From Brevundimonas poindexterae (GTDB lineage Bacteria; Pseudomonadota; Alphaproteobacteria; Caulobacterales; Caulobacteraceae): a DNA stretch of 64,000 nucleotides. The position numbers and the translations under genes were made by a program. The stretch is from assembly GCF_020524625.1 (NCBI RefSeq), contig NZ_JAIVLL010000001.1:124001-188000 (forward strand), given 5' to 3'. Shown here in pieces: positions 43,839 through 53,322 of the stretch (position 1 is its first letter; every line of letters starts with the position of its first letter). A model generated the notes under the pieces. The model was not told the origin of the DNA. It ran no database searches and saw nothing but the letters and a program-made list of their open reading frames with translations.

Positions 43839-44469
43839 GCGTATGCCCCGGCGGGGTGTCCTGTTGATCGTCGCCAGTCCGTCGGGCGCGGGGAAGACCT
43901 CGCTGTGCCGGCGCCTGATGGCGGATCACGGCGGGCTGGAGCTGTCGGTCAGCATGACCACGCGGGCGATCCGGCCGGGCGAACAGGCCGGGCGCGACTA
44001 TCATTTCGTGGACCGCGAGGAGTTTCAGCGGCTGGTCGAGGCGGACGCCTTCCTCGAATGGGCCAATGTGCACGGCAATCTGTATGGCTCGCCGCGCGCG
44101 CCGGTGGACCGCGCCCTGGCCGAGGGCCGGGATGTGCTGTTCGACATCGACTGGCAGGGCGCGCGCGAAGTGGCCCGCCGCTGCCCCGACGATGCGGTGC
44201 GGGTCTTTATCCTGCCGCCCAGTCTGGAGGAGCTGCGGCGCCGGCTGGTGACGCGCTCACAGGATGCGGAAGAGGTCATCGACCGCCGGATCGGCAACGC
44301 CAAGGGCGAGATCGAGCACGCCGACGAGTTCGACTATGTGTTCGTCAATGACGACTTCGACCGCTCCTATGCGGAGCTGGCCCACATCTATCATGCGGAG
44401 CGGTCGCGTCGGTTCCGGAACATCTGGGTCAGTGCCTACCAGCAGGCGCTGCTGAACGAGCGGGTCTGA
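43828..44469 (+). CDS. gmk: Guanylate kinase
   Basis: A 213-residue enzyme phosphorylating GMP to GDP. The P-loop VASPSGAGKTSLCRRLM is near residue 15, followed by the GMP-binding LSVSMTTRAIRPGEQAGRDY and ILPPSLEELRRRLVTRSQDA in the lid region. ATG 43828 overlaps the yicC stop by eleven bases. A later ATG at 43843 would still leave the P-loop intact. It closes the acpP-fabF-mltG-yicC-gmk operon. Confidence 0.95.
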   Translation: MSNERMPRRGVLLIVASPSGAGKTSLCRRLMADHGGLELSVSMTTRAIRPGEQAGRDYHFVDREEFQRLVEADAFLEWANVHGNLYGSPRAPVDRALAEGRDVLFDIDWQGAREVARRCPDDAVRVFILPPSLEELRRRLVTRSQDAEEVIDRRIGNAKGEIEHADEFDYVFVNDDFDRSYAELAHIYHAERSRRFRNIWVSAYQQALLNERV

Positions 44470-44473
44470 CGCC

Positions 44474-44902
44474 TCACGCCGGCATGTCCGGGTTGGTGTT
44501 GATCATCCACGGCACGCCAAACTTGTCGGTAAAGCCGCCGAAGCCGGGCGACCAGAAGCTGGCGGCGAACGGCATTCGGACCTCGCCGCCGGCTGACAGG
44601 GCGTCGAAGATGCGGCGGGCTTCCTCGACATCCTTGAAATGCAGGGTGACGTCAAAGCCGTCCTTCACCTTGTTCATGTCCGGCGTGAAGTCGGGATGCA
44701 TGTCGCTGCCCATGATCGCCTGATCGCCGACCTGCAGCCAGCAGTGCATCATCCAGTCCTTGATCCGGTCGGGCACGGGCATTTCGGGCGGTCCATCGGA
44801 ATAGGGCATGGCCGCAGTGATCTCGCCGCCCAACACGCCGGCGTAAAACTCAAACGCTTCGCGGCAGGTGCCGGGGAAGCTCAGACTGGTCACGATCTTC
44901 AT
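44474..44902 (-). CDS. VOC-family (PhnB-like) protein
   Basis: A 142-residue protein with two beta-alpha-beta-beta-beta units. It starts MKIVTSLSFPGTCREAFEFY, a PhnB/glyoxalase-like pattern, and ends GFGGFTDKFGVPWMINTNPD. ADKFG-type PhnB proteins bind small molecules and often lack the metal. ATG 44902 follows GGGAGGGA. It is the last gene of an ArsR-SRPBCC-SRPBCC-VOC operon. The substrate is unknown. Confidence 0.85.
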   Translation of the reverse strand: MKIVTSLSFPGTCREAFEFYAGVLGGEITAAMPYSDGPPEMPVPDRIKDWMMHCWLQVGDQAIMGSDMHPDFTPDMNKVKDGFDVTLHFKDVEEARRIFDALSAGGEVRMPFAASFWSPGFGGFTDKFGVPWMINTNPDMPA

Positions 44903-44919
44903 GGTGGGGTCCCTCCCGT

Positions 44920-45396
44920 TCAATCCCTGTTTGCGGCCAACCAGGCTTCGAGCCGGTCGGTCGTGCTGGTCCAGCCATGGCGATGGCCGGTCAGGCTCTG
45001 CTCGGACTTCAGGCCCTGATGGGTGAAGTCCATGTGGGTCCGACCGTCATCCGTGTCGCTGAACACCACGGTGACGAGCGTGTCAGCGGGCGGGCCATCC
45101 TCGTGGCTCTCATCCCATTTGAAGGTGAAGACGAGACGCTCGTTCTCGACGATCTCGCGATAAGTGCCGCCCTGCCAAAGGTCCTGACCGGTTTCGGGCG
45201 AACGCAGGCAGATGCGCCAGGCGCCGCCGACCCGCAGGTCCTGCTCGACGCTGACCGCAGGCCATTCGACCGGTCCCATCCATTGGACGGTCATCTCGGG
45301 CCGGGTCCAGGCCATCCAGACCAGGGCCCGGGGCGCGTCGAACACCCGCGTCATATGCAGGGTGGGGCGGGTGGCGAGATCCTCGGCGACAGCCAT
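44920..45396 (-). CDS. SRPBCC/AHSA1-family protein, first copy
   Basis: A 158-residue START-like ligand-binding protein. LHMTRVFDAPRALVWMAWTR, then VQWMGPVEWPAVSVEQDLRV, matches the AHSA1-type family; the C-terminus GWTSTTDRLEAWLAANRD is the conserved closing helix. The fold forms a hydrophobic cavity, but the ligand is unknown. A second copy begins two bases upstream in the operon behind an ArsR regulator. Confidence 0.87.
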   Translation of the reverse strand: MAVAEDLATRPTLHMTRVFDAPRALVWMAWTRPEMTVQWMGPVEWPAVSVEQDLRVGGAWRICLRSPETGQDLWQGGTYREIVENERLVFTFKWDESHEDGPPADTLVTVVFSDTDDGRTHMDFTHQGLKSEQSLTGHRHGWTSTTDRLEAWLAANRD

Positions 45397-45398
45397 GG

Positions 45399-45899
45399 TC
45401 AGAGCGTCTTCAGCAGTTCAGCCAGCTGGTCCGCGCATTGGCCCCAGCCCTCGTGGAAGCCCATTTGCTCGTGCTGTTTCATGGCCGCCTCGGTCCAATG
45501 CTGAGCCTTGGCCGTGTATTTGGTCCGGCCGTCGGGCAGCGGCTCCATGTCGATGCGGCTGACCATGAAGGGATCGCCGGCGGGCCGCCAGTCGGCGGTC
45601 AGGCCGTCGGTCGAGACGATGCGCCGGTTAGGGATCACCTCCAGAAAAACGCCGGTGTTCGGGAACTCCTGACCATCGGGCGAGCGCATGGTGAACTGTG
45701 TCAGGCCGCCGGGGCGGGGATCACAGACGGCGTCCGTGATGGTCCAGGGTTTGGGGGCCAGCCACTGTTTGATCAGTTCGGGCTCGGTCCAGGCGCGGAA
45801 GATCTTTTCCGGCGGGGCGTCGAAGACGCGCTCCAGAACGAGGTCGAAATTATGGGCCGCGCCGTCGGTGTCGCACGGGTTGTCAGTGTCCTCGGCCAT
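45399..45899 (-). CDS. SRPBCC/AHSA1-family protein, second copy
   Basis: A 166-residue paralogue of the previous gene: FDLVLERVFDAPPEKIFRAW, then KQWLAPKPWTITDAVCDPRP, and a final MGFHEGWGQCADQLAELLKT. Operons of ArsR-like regulators with AHSA1 proteins are common and often respond to small organic molecules, but none is defined here. It overlaps the ArsR stop by 17 bases, so translation is coupled. Confidence 0.87.
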   Translation of the reverse strand: MAEDTDNPCDTDGAAHNFDLVLERVFDAPPEKIFRAWTEPELIKQWLAPKPWTITDAVCDPRPGGLTQFTMRSPDGQEFPNTGVFLEVIPNRRIVSTDGLTADWRPAGDPFMVSRIDMEPLPDGRTKYTAKAQHWTEAAMKQHEQMGFHEGWGQCADQLAELLKTL

Positions 45900-46230
45900 C
45901 GTCTTTGCCTTTTTGCAGATTTCTCAGATAGCTATCGAGGCGATCGAAGGAGGCGTCCCAATAGCGGCGATAGTGTTCCAGCCAGTCGGCCACGCCCTTG
46001 AGGGCCATGGGCTCAAGGCGGGCAGGGCGCCACTGGGCCTCTCGCCCGCGGCTGATCAGGCCGGCCCTCTCAAGCACCTTGAGATGTTTCGACACGGCCG
46101 GGAGGCTCATGTCGAACGGTTCGGCCAGTTCGTTGACGCTGGCCTCGCCCTCGCACAGCCGGGCCAGGATGGCGCGACGGGTCGGGTCGGCGAGGGCGGC
46201 GAATTTGGCGCTGAGAGGATCGGTGGCCAT
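45883..46230 (-). CDS. ArsR-family transcriptional regulator
   Basis: A 115-residue winged-helix repressor. MATDPLSAKFAALADPTRRA is the family start, followed by the recognition region FDMSLPAVSKHLKVLERAGL and a wing ISRGREAQWRPARLEPMALK. No metal-binding Cys pair (CVC) is present, so a metal ligand is unlikely; organic effectors are more probable. It heads the SRPBCC/VOC operon and probably represses it. Two palindromes at 46254-46268 and 46285-46296 lie just upstream. Confidence 0.9.
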   Translation of the reverse strand: MATDPLSAKFAALADPTRRAILARLCEGEASVNELAEPFDMSLPAVSKHLKVLERAGLISRGREAQWRPARLEPMALKGVADWLEHYRRYWDASFDRLDSYLRNLQKGKDDGRGH

Positions 46231-46253
46231 GGCGGCTTTCGTGCTGAACTGAA

Positions 46254-46296
46254 AGGTTAAGTAAACCTGCCGTCGTGGGCTGTCAACCGATTGGTT
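46254..46296. promoter_or_regulatory. Paired palindromes, candidate ArsR operators
   Basis: AGGTT-aagta-AACCT (46254-46268) and AACC-gatt-GGTT (46285-46296) share an AACC/GGTT half-site, and their centres are about 30 bases apart (near three helical turns). They lie between the divergent ArsR operon and the SnoaL-like gene, where a repressor would act. Confidence 0.5.
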
Positions 46297-46374
46297 AAAT
46301 GCAGGGAGCATTTCGGGCGAGACAGCCGGGCGGCATTGAGAGATGTTTGTCCCATGAGCAGGAAGGCAATGACG

Positions 46375-46863
46375 ATGAAGACACTCCTCGCGCTGGCGGC
46401 CGTGACAGCGATGCTGGCGCCGGTGCCTGCCCTGGCCCAGTCCGCCGAGGCGCCCGCCGCGGTCATCGACGCCCTCCATCAGGCGGCGCGGGAGGCGGAC
46501 GGCGCCACCTATTTCTCGCTGTTCACGCCGGAAGCCCGCTTCATCGGGACGGACGCCACCGAACGTTGGACGGTCGAGGAGTTCCGCGCCTATGCCGATC
46601 CCTATTTCAGCCGGGGGCAGGGGTGGGACTATCGTGTGGTCCGCCGGGACATCTCGATCCTGCCGATCGAATGCCGGTGCGTGGCGGTCTTCGATGAGGT
46701 GCTGGACAATGCCGCCTATGGCACGACCCGCGGGTCGGGTGTGCTGCGCCTGACCGATGACGGCTGGAAGATCGACCAGTATGTGCTGAGCTTTGCCGTG
46801 CCGAACGATGTGGCGCGCGATGTGGTGGGCGTCATCCGGGCCGGGGAGACGACCGAGCCCTGA
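46375..46863 (+). CDS. Exported SnoaL-like (NTF2-fold) protein
   Basis: A 162-residue protein with a signal peptide (about 1-23, ending ALAQS) and an NTF2-like fold: VIDALHQAAREADGATYFSL, FTPEARFIGTDATERWTVEE and FRAYADPYFSRGQGWDYRVV are typical of SnoaL_3-type domains. No catalytic set is evident. ATG 46375 lies 8 bases after GGAAGG; earlier in-frame ATGs are possible. It is divergent from the ArsR operon and its stop overlaps recO by one base. Confidence 0.78.
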   Translation: MKTLLALAAVTAMLAPVPALAQSAEAPAAVIDALHQAAREADGATYFSLFTPEARFIGTDATERWTVEEFRAYADPYFSRGQGWDYRVVRRDISILPIECRCVAVFDEVLDNAAYGTTRGSGVLRLTDDGWKIDQYVLSFAVPNDVARDVVGVIRAGETTEP

Positions 46864-47594
46864 TGGAGTTTGAGGACGACGCCTTTGTGCTGGCGGCGCG
46901 GTCGCACGGCGATACCGGCGCGGTCGTGGACCTGCTGACGGCGCAGCACGGCCGCCGCATGACCTATGTGCCCGGCGGAGCCTCACGGAAGATGAAGCCG
47001 CATCTGCAGCCCGGCTCGCGGGTGCGGGTGGCCTGGCGGGCCCGCGACGACAGTCAGCTGGGGTCGGCGCGGCTGGAGCCGTCAGGCGACGATGTCAGCC
47101 AGCTGTTCGACTCGGCCGTGGCGCTGGCGGGCCTGTCGGCCGCCGCCGCCGTGGTGCAGGGGGCCCTGCCGGAGCGCGAGGCCGAACCCGGTGTGTTCGC
47201 CGCCATGGAGGCGCTGATGCTGGCGCTGACCGACGATGCCGTCTGGCCCGCCGTATTCATACGGTTCGAACTGGGTCTGCTGGGCAGTCTGGGGTTCGGG
47301 CTGGATCTGGAGAGCTGCGCGGTGTCGGGCAGTCAGGACGACCTGGCCTGGGTCAGCCCGCGCACGGGGAGGGCCGTCAGCCGGACGGCGGGCGCGCCCT
47401 ATGCCGACAAGCTGCTGGCGCTGCCGCCCTTCCTGCTGGGCAGTCAGGCGGCCGTGGTCGAGGGCGACGTCGGCCACGGTCTGGCGCTGACCGGGCATTT
47501 CCTCGAGGCCTGGGTCTTCCACCCGCGCGACAAGCCGCTGCCGCCGGCGCGGGACTGGATGATCGAACGGCTCAAGCGATCCGGCTTGTTATAG
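46863..47594 (+). CDS. recO: RecO, DNA repair/recombination mediator
   Basis: A 243-residue RecO protein. The N-terminal OB fold is marked by MEFEDDAFVLAARSHGDTGA, then VVDLLTAQHGRRMTYVPGGA and PHLQPGSRVRVAWRARDDSQ. A helical C-terminal region follows; the four zinc-type Cys of some RecO proteins are absent, as in many alphaproteobacteria. RecO works with RecR to load RecA onto SSB-coated DNA. The ATG overlaps the preceding stop by one base. Confidence 0.9.
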   Translation: MEFEDDAFVLAARSHGDTGAVVDLLTAQHGRRMTYVPGGASRKMKPHLQPGSRVRVAWRARDDSQLGSARLEPSGDDVSQLFDSAVALAGLSAAAAVVQGALPEREAEPGVFAAMEALMLALTDDAVWPAVFIRFELGLLGSLGFGLDLESCAVSGSQDDLAWVSPRTGRAVSRTAGAPYADKLLALPPFLLGSQAAVVEGDVGHGLALTGHFLEAWVFHPRDKPLPPARDWMIERLKRSGLL

Positions 47595-47647
47595 AGACGG
47601 CCCGGAGGCTAGGGTCGCGCCACATTCTGAAAATGGGGAAGAACGCC

Positions 47648-49330
47648 ATGGCGATACGCCGTCTGAAGGGGCTGGGGCTTGCCACCTCCCTGGTGCTGCT
47701 GGGGGGGCTTGGAGCCTGCGCCAGCGTCGACACGCCTGCCGTCGCGCAGGTCGCCGCGCCGGCGGCCGACGATGCCCTGCTGGCCGAGCGGATGAAGGCC
47801 CATGTGACCTTCCTGGCCGATGATGCGCTGGAGGGGCGGGATACGGGCTCGCGCGGCTATGAGCTGGCGGCGCTCTATGTCGAAAGCCACTACCGCAGCC
47901 TGGGCCTGACCCCGGCGGGCAATGCCGAGCGCACCAGCTGGCGCCAGCCGGTGAATTTCGCCGAGATGTCCCTGACCGACGGCAAGCTCCGCTGGACCGG
48001 TCCGGACGGTGAGGCTCACGACTGGAGCCAGGGCGATGGCGTGGCCCTGTTCCCCTCCGTGACGGTGGGCGAGGTCGCGCTCGACACCGGCTTTGTGTTC
48101 GTCGGCTACGGGCTCGACGTGCCCAGTGCGGGCATTGACGACTATGCGGGCCTGGACGTGCGCGGCAAGGTCGTGCTGGCCATGTACGGCATGCCGGAGG
48201 GCCTGCCGAGCGAGCTGGCGGCCCACATGGAGTCGGCCAAGGCGACGACGGCGTTCGAGCACGGCGCGGTCGGCTACATCATGGTCCACTCGGCCGACAC
48301 GCGAAACATCCCGTGGTCGGCGCTGATGGGCTATTTCGGCGAGCCGCAGACGCGCTGGGCGGATGCCGAGGGCCGGGCCCACACCGACGCGCCGGGCATC
48401 CAGGTCGAGGGCTTCCTGTCGCAACAGGTGACCCGCCAGATGTTCGCGGCTGCCGAACAGGATCTGAACGCCATCCAGAATGCAGCGGCCCAAGGCACCT
48501 CACCCAAGGGCTTCGCCATTCCGGGACCGGCGTCGGTGCAGCTGACGACCGAGGCCCGCTATTTCGAGAGCCCCAATGTCGTGGCCATCCTGCCGGGGTC
48601 TGACCCGTCGGTGGCCGACGAAGTGGTGGTGGTCATGGCGCACCTGGATCACGTGGGTGTGTCCGATGACGAGAACGCTCCCGACCGGATCTCGAACGGG
48701 GCCATGGACAATGCGTCCGGCGTCGCGACCCTGATCGAGGTGGCGCGAGCCCTGTCGGTCAGCGAGGAGCGCCCGCGCCGTTCGGTGATGTTCCTGGCGG
48801 TGACGGGTGAGGAGCTGGGCCTGCTGGGCTCCAGCCGGTTCGCGGCCGACCCGACCGTGCCGATCCAGAACATCGTCGGCGTGGTCAATCTGGACATGCC
48901 GATCCTGACCTATGACTTCGTCGACGTGGTGGCCTTCGGGGCGGATCACTCGACGCTGGGGGCCATTGTGGCGGCAGCGACCGGGGAAGTGGGCGTGGCG
49001 ACGGTACCGGACTACCAGCCGGAAGAGAACTTCTTCGTGCGCTCGGATCATTATGAGTTCGTGAAGGCGGGGGTGCCGTCGGTCTTTCTGGCGACCGGAC
49101 CGGGGGGTGAGGGCCGCGAGGCCATCGCCACCTTCCTCGCGGACAACTATCACCAGGTCAGCGATGAGCCCGACCTGCCGTTCAACTGGCAGGCGGCGGC
49201 GCGGTTCGCACGCGTCAACACCTCGATCGCCCGGGCCATCGCAGACGGCCAGGCGCCGCCGATGTGGTACGAGGGCGATGAGTTCGGCGACCTGTTCGAT
49301 CCGGACGGGCCGCGCGCGCCCCGGCCCTGA
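47648..49330 (+). CDS. M28-family zinc peptidase lipoprotein
   Basis: A 560-residue exported peptidase (lipobox LGAC, Cys24). A PA-like insertion precedes the metallopeptidase core (VRGKVVLAMYG). Zinc ligands can be followed: VVVMAHLDHVGVS (His), NGAMDNASGVATLIEVAR (Asp), VTGEELGLLGSSRF (Glu pair), VNLDMPI (Asp) and SDHYEFVKAGVPSVFL (His). These enzymes remove N-terminal amino acids from peptides in the periplasm or at the surface. GGGGAAG precedes ATG 47648. It stands alone between recO and parC. Confidence 0.92.
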   Translation: MAIRRLKGLGLATSLVLLGGLGACASVDTPAVAQVAAPAADDALLAERMKAHVTFLADDALEGRDTGSRGYELAALYVESHYRSLGLTPAGNAERTSWRQPVNFAEMSLTDGKLRWTGPDGEAHDWSQGDGVALFPSVTVGEVALDTGFVFVGYGLDVPSAGIDDYAGLDVRGKVVLAMYGMPEGLPSELAAHMESAKATTAFEHGAVGYIMVHSADTRNIPWSALMGYFGEPQTRWADAEGRAHTDAPGIQVEGFLSQQVTRQMFAAAEQDLNAIQNAAAQGTSPKGFAIPGPASVQLTTEARYFESPNVVAILPGSDPSVADEVVVVMAHLDHVGVSDDENAPDRISNGAMDNASGVATLIEVARALSVSEERPRRSVMFLAVTGEELGLLGSSRFAADPTVPIQNIVGVVNLDMPILTYDFVDVVAFGADHSTLGAIVAAATGEVGVATVPDYQPEENFFVRSDHYEFVKAGVPSVFLATGPGGEGREAIATFLADNYHQVSDEPDLPFNWQAAARFARVNTSIARAIADGQAPPMWYEGDEFGDLFDPDGPRAPRP

Positions 49331-49432
49331 GGCCATTCCGCACCGCCGTATCCGCCCGCCGGGGTGGAAATCGGCCTAGACTGACCGGAGCGGCGGGCGA
49401 TTCGTCCGCCGCTCCTCCTTCATATTGATGCC

Positions 49433-51634
49433 ATGACCTTGCACACCCCTCCGCCGGACGGCGGCCGTATCGTTGACGAGCCCATGGGCGAGGCGCTGAG
49501 CCGGCGCTACCTGGCCTATGCGCTGTCGACCATCACCAATCGCGCGCTGCCCGATGTACGCGACGGCTTCAAGCCGGTGCACCGGCGCATCCTGTACGCC
49601 ATGCACCAGATGCGGCTGAACCCGCAGTCGGCGGCCCGCAAATGCGCCAAGGTCGTGGGCGATGTGATGGGGGGCTATCACCCGCACGGCGACGCCTCGA
49701 TCTATGACGCCCTGGTGCGGATGGCCCAGTCGTTCGCCCAGCGCTATCCGCTGGTCGATGGCCAGGGCAATTTCGGCAATATCGACGGCGATAACGCCGC
49801 GGCCATGCGCTACACCGAGTGCAAGCTGACGCCGGCGGCGGTGCTGCTGATGGACGGCATCGACCAGAATGCCGTCGATTTCCGCCCCACCTATGACGAT
49901 CAGGAGCAGGAACCGGTCGTGCTGCCGGCCGGGTTCCCGAACCTGCTGGCCAATGGCTCGTCCGGCATTGCCGTGGGCATGGCGACCTCCATCCCGCCGC
50001 ATAATGTCAGCGAGTTGATCGAGGCATGCCTGATCCTGCTGGACGATCCGGAGGCCACGACAGAAACCCTGATGCAGCACCTGCCGGGGCCGGACTTTCC
50101 GACGGGCGGGGTGGTTGTCGAGGGGCGGGCGTCGCTGCTTGAGACCTATGAGACGGGCCGGGGTGGCCTGCGCCTGCGGGCGCGCTGGGAGGTCGAGCAC
50201 CTCGAGCGCGGGACCTGGCGGATCGTGGTCACCGAGATCCCGTATCAGGTGCAAAAGGGCCGCCTGATCGAGGCGCTGGCCGACCTGATCGACCAGAAGA
50301 AGGCGCCGCTGCTGGGCGACGTCCGCGACGAGTCCGCCGAGGACATCCGGCTGGTGCTGGACCCGCGGGCGCGGACGGTCGAGCCCGAGGTGCTGATGGA
50401 GAGCCTGTTCCGGCTGTCGGACCTGGAGGTTCGCATCCCGGTCAACATCAATGTGCTGGATGCCACGGGCACGCCGGGCGTGATGGGGCTGAAGGCCTGT
50501 CTTCAGGCCTTCCTCGAGCACCGGCGCGATGTGCTGGTGCGGCGCTCGAACTGGCGGGCGGAACGGATCGAGAAGCGGCTGCACCTGCTGGAAGGCCTGC
50601 GCATCGTCTTCCTGAACCTCGACGAGGTGATCCGCATCGTCCGCGAGGAGGAGCAGCCCAAGGCGGTGCTGATCGCGCGGCTGAACCTGACCGAGGTGCA
50701 GGCCGACTTTGTGCTGGATACCCGGCTGCGGCATCTGGCGCGGCTGGAAGAGCTGGCCATCGAGACCGAGTACAAGGCACTGACCGAGGAACTGGCCGGT
50801 CTGCGCGCGCTGATCGAGTCGAAGGCGCGGCAGTGGACGCGGATCGGCAAGGATCTGGCCGAGGTGCGCAAGGCCCTGCCGTCGCCGCGCCTGACCACCT
50901 TTGGCGAGGCCCCCGAGGGCGCGGCCGCCGCGCCCGTCGAAGCCTTCATCCCGCGCGAGGCGATCACGGTCATCCTGTCGGAGCGCGGCTGGATCCGGGC
51001 GGCGAAGGGCAAGGTCGAGGACCCGTCGGAGCTGAAGTTCAAGGAAGGCGACAGCCTGTCCTTCCTGGTGCCCGCCTATACGACCGACAAGTTGCTGGTC
51101 GCGGCGACGGACGGGCGGATCTTCACCATCGGGGCGGACAAGCTGGCCTCGGGCCGCGGGCACGGCGAGCCGATCCGTCTGATGATCGATCTGGACGAAG
51201 GGGTAGAGATCGTCGCCCTGTTCGCTCACCAGCCGGGGGCGAAGCTGATGGTGGTGTCGAAGGCCGGCTATGGCTTCATCGCGCCCGAAGACGACCTGCT
51301 GGCCCAGAAGCGCGGCGGGAAACAGGTGCTGAACGGCGAACTGGCGGTCTGTCTGCGGGTCGCCGGTGACCACGTTGCGGTGATCGGGGACAACATCAAG
51401 ACGCTGGTCTTCCCGGTGTCCGAACTGCCAGAGATGTCGCGGGGCAAGGGCGTCAAATTCCAGTCGTACCGTCAGGGCGGACTGGCCGATGCCACGGTGT
51501 TTGCCGAGGAGACCGGGCCGGAGTGGGTCGATGGTGGCGGACGCCGCCGGAACTGGCCCGACTGGCGTGACTGGCTGGGCAAACGGGCAGCCGTCGGACG
51601 CCAGGGACCGAGGGGTCTGCGCAAATTCCGGTAG
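49433..51634 (+). CDS. parC: ParC, DNA topoisomerase IV subunit A
   Basis: A 733-residue type IIA topoisomerase subunit that decatenates daughter chromosomes. The DNA-cleaving Tyr127 is in [14 protein letters not shown], and [20 protein letters not shown] is the conserved entry. The quinolone region reads [20 protein letters not shown]: the position of Escherichia coli Ser80 is Ala88 and that of Glu84 is Asp92. The C-terminal region is a beta-pinwheel-like domain of about 240 residues. ParE is not in the window. Length is normal for alphaproteobacterial ParC. Confidence 0.95.
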   Translation: MTLHTPPPDGGRIVDEPMGEALSRRYLAYALSTITNRALPDVRDGFKPVHRRILYAMHQMRLNPQSAARKCAKVVGDVMGGYHPHGDASIYDALVRMAQSFAQRYPLVDGQGNFGNIDGDNAAAMRYTECKLTPAAVLLMDGIDQNAVDFRPTYDDQEQEPVVLPAGFPNLLANGSSGIAVGMATSIPPHNVSELIEACLILLDDPEATTETLMQHLPGPDFPTGGVVVEGRASLLETYETGRGGLRLRARWEVEHLERGTWRIVVTEIPYQVQKGRLIEALADLIDQKKAPLLGDVRDESAEDIRLVLDPRARTVEPEVLMESLFRLSDLEVRIPVNINVLDATGTPGVMGLKACLQAFLEHRRDVLVRRSNWRAERIEKRLHLLEGLRIVFLNLDEVIRIVREEEQPKAVLIARLNLTEVQADFVLDTRLRHLARLEELAIETEYKALTEELAGLRALIESKARQWTRIGKDLAEVRKALPSPRLTTFGEAPEGAAAAPVEAFIPREAITVILSERGWIRAAKGKVEDPSELKFKEGDSLSFLVPAYTTDKLLVAATDGRIFTIGADKLASGRGHGEPIRLMIDLDEGVEIVALFAHQPGAKLMVVSKAGYGFIAPEDDLLAQKRGGKQVLNGELAVCLRVAGDHVAVIGDNIKTLVFPVSELPEMSRGKGVKFQSYRQGGLADATVFAEETGPEWVDGGGRRRNWPDWRDWLGKRAAVGRQGPRGLRKFR

Positions 51635-51730
51635 GGTGCGGCGTTACCGTTCCTGACATGACCCCGATTTCACTTGGGTCCGGGCCCCGGTTCGCGCGAT
51701 AAGAGAGATCAGAAGCAAGGGAAACCGCTC

Positions 51731-52300
51731 ATGATCACCTGGATCGTTATCGGCGTCATCGTCGTCGTCCTCCTGTTTGTCGTCGTCGGGGCCTACAACC
51801 GGCTGGTGGCGCTGGACCAGCGCGCGGACCAGTCGTTCGCCGACATCGACGTGCAGCTGAAGCAGCGTCAGGACCTGATCCCCAATCTGGTCGAGACGGT
51901 GAAGGGCTATGCCACGCACGAACGGGCCACCCTGGATGCCGTGACCCAGGCCCGCGCAGCGGCGGCCGGGGCGAACTCGGTCGATGACAAGGTGCAGGCC
52001 GAGAACATGCTGACCGCCTCGCTGGGCCGACTGTTCGCCGTGGCCGAGGCCTATCCGGACCTGAAGGCGAACACCAACTTCCAGCAGCTGCAGACCGAGC
52101 TGTCGGACATCGAGAACAAGCTGGCCGCGGCGCGCCGCTTCTTCAACAATGCCGTCTCCGAGTTCAACGCCGTGCGGCGCCAGTTTCCGACCGTGCTGTT
52201 CGCCGGTCTGGTCGGCTTTGGTTCGGACAAGCCCTTCTTTGATGTCGGCGAGAGTGAGCGGGCCGCCATGTCCGCCGCCCCGCCGCAGGTGCAGTTCTAG
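51731..52300 (+). CDS. LemA-family protein
   Basis: A 189-residue protein with one N-terminal membrane helix (ITWIVIGVIVVVLLFVVVGA) and the conserved helical LemA domain: YNRLVALDQRADQSFADIDV, then QLKQRQDLIPNLVETVKGYA. It ends in a disordered QVQF tail. LemA proteins are frequently encoded beside HtpX-type proteases, as here, and may assist membrane-protein quality control. ATG 51731 is chosen because the preceding in-frame residues are charged and unlike the family. Confidence 0.92.
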   Translation: MITWIVIGVIVVVLLFVVVGAYNRLVALDQRADQSFADIDVQLKQRQDLIPNLVETVKGYATHERATLDAVTQARAAAAGANSVDDKVQAENMLTASLGRLFAVAEAYPDLKANTNFQQLQTELSDIENKLAAARRFFNNAVSEFNAVRRQFPTVLFAGLVGFGSDKPFFDVGESERAAMSAAPPQVQF

Positions 52301-52305
52301 GATCC

Positions 52306-53322
52306 ATGCAGGCCGTCGGGCTCCAGACCCATATCTGGGCGAACAACACCCGTTCGATCGTGCTGCTGGCCATGTTCCCGGTGCTGCTGGTGCTGGTGCT
52401 CTACGGGCTGCAACTGGTCCTGATGGGATTCGGGATCATTCCCGGCTCGGGCGGAACGCTGGCCGACGACATGGCGCTGGCCGCCGGCATGCTGGGCTGG
52501 ACCGTGCCGGCCGCGGGTGTGATCGCTGCCCTCTGGTTCGCCATCGCCTATTTCGGCAACCAGGCCATGATCGACGCCATGACGGGCGCCCGGAAGGTCG
52601 AGCGGCGCGAGAACCCCGAGCTCTATAACCTGCTCGAGAACCTGGCGATTTCGCGGGGGATGCGCACGCCGACGCTGCGCATCATCGAGACGGATCAGCT
52701 GAACGCCTATGCCTCGGGCCTGCACGAGGGTCGCTACAGCGTCACGGTTACGCGCGGTCTGATCACCACCCTGAACCGGGATGAGGTCGAGGCCGTGCTG
52801 GCCCACGAGCTGACCCATGTGATCAACAAGGATGTGCGGACGATGGTGATCGCCTCCATCTTTGCCGGGATACTCAGCGTACTGGCGGAACTGGTGTTCC
52901 GCGGGCTGTTCTTCTCGCGCGGCGGCCGGAGCAATAACAAGAACGCCGGGCCGCTGATCCTGATCGGACTGGCGATCGCGGCGATCGGCTTTGCCCTGGC
53001 TTTCGTCATCCGGATGATGCTGTCGCGCACGCGCGAGTTCGTGGCGGATGCGGGGGCGGTCGAGCTGACCAAGAATCCGGACTCGATGATCTCGGCCCTG
53101 CGCAAGATCGAGGGGCGGTCGACTCTGAAGGCCCCCGACGAGGTGCAGGGCATGTTCCTGGACAATCAACCGGAGAAGGCGGGCGTCATGGGCCTGTTCG
53201 CCACGCACCCGCCGATCTCGAAACGCATCGAGGCGCTGGTGAAGTTCGGCGGCGGACGCGATTCCGGGCCGTGGTCGCAGCAGACCTATGCGCCGTCGAC
53301 CTCGGTGCCGAGCGCCGGTTAG
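52306..53322 (+). CDS. HtpX-like M48 membrane metalloprotease
   Basis: A 338-residue protease. Two N-terminal membrane segments are followed by the zinc motif HELTH in VEAVLAHELTHVINKDVRTM, two more membrane segments (MVIASIFAGILSVLAELVF and LILIGLAIAAIGFALAFVI), then the third ligand Glu in SRTREFVADAGAVELTKNP. HtpX-type enzymes degrade damaged inner-membrane proteins. It starts five bases after lemA. The C-terminal tail is Gly/Ser-rich. It ends four bases into the convergent bpt gene. Confidence 0.92.
   Translation: MQAVGLQTHIWANNTRSIVLLAMFPVLLVLVLYGLQLVLMGFGIIPGSGGTLADDMALAAGMLGWTVPAAGVIAALWFAIAYFGNQAMIDAMTGARKVERRENPELYNLLENLAISRGMRTPTLRIIETDQLNAYASGLHEGRYSVTVTRGLITTLNRDEVEAVLAHELTHVINKDVRTMVIASIFAGILSVLAELVFRGLFFSRGGRSNNKNAGPLILIGLAIAAIGFALAFVIRMMLSRTREFVADAGAVELTKNPDSMISALRKIEGRSTLKAPDEVQGMFLDNQPEKAGVMGLFATHPPISKRIEALVKFGGGRDSGPWSQQTYAPSTSVPSAG

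Noticed and set aside
49376..51373. Very long open frame (665 codons) antisense to parC
   Set aside because: Composition is the Arg/Gln/His-rich shadow typical of the reverse strand of a GC-rich gene; parC carries full family motifs.
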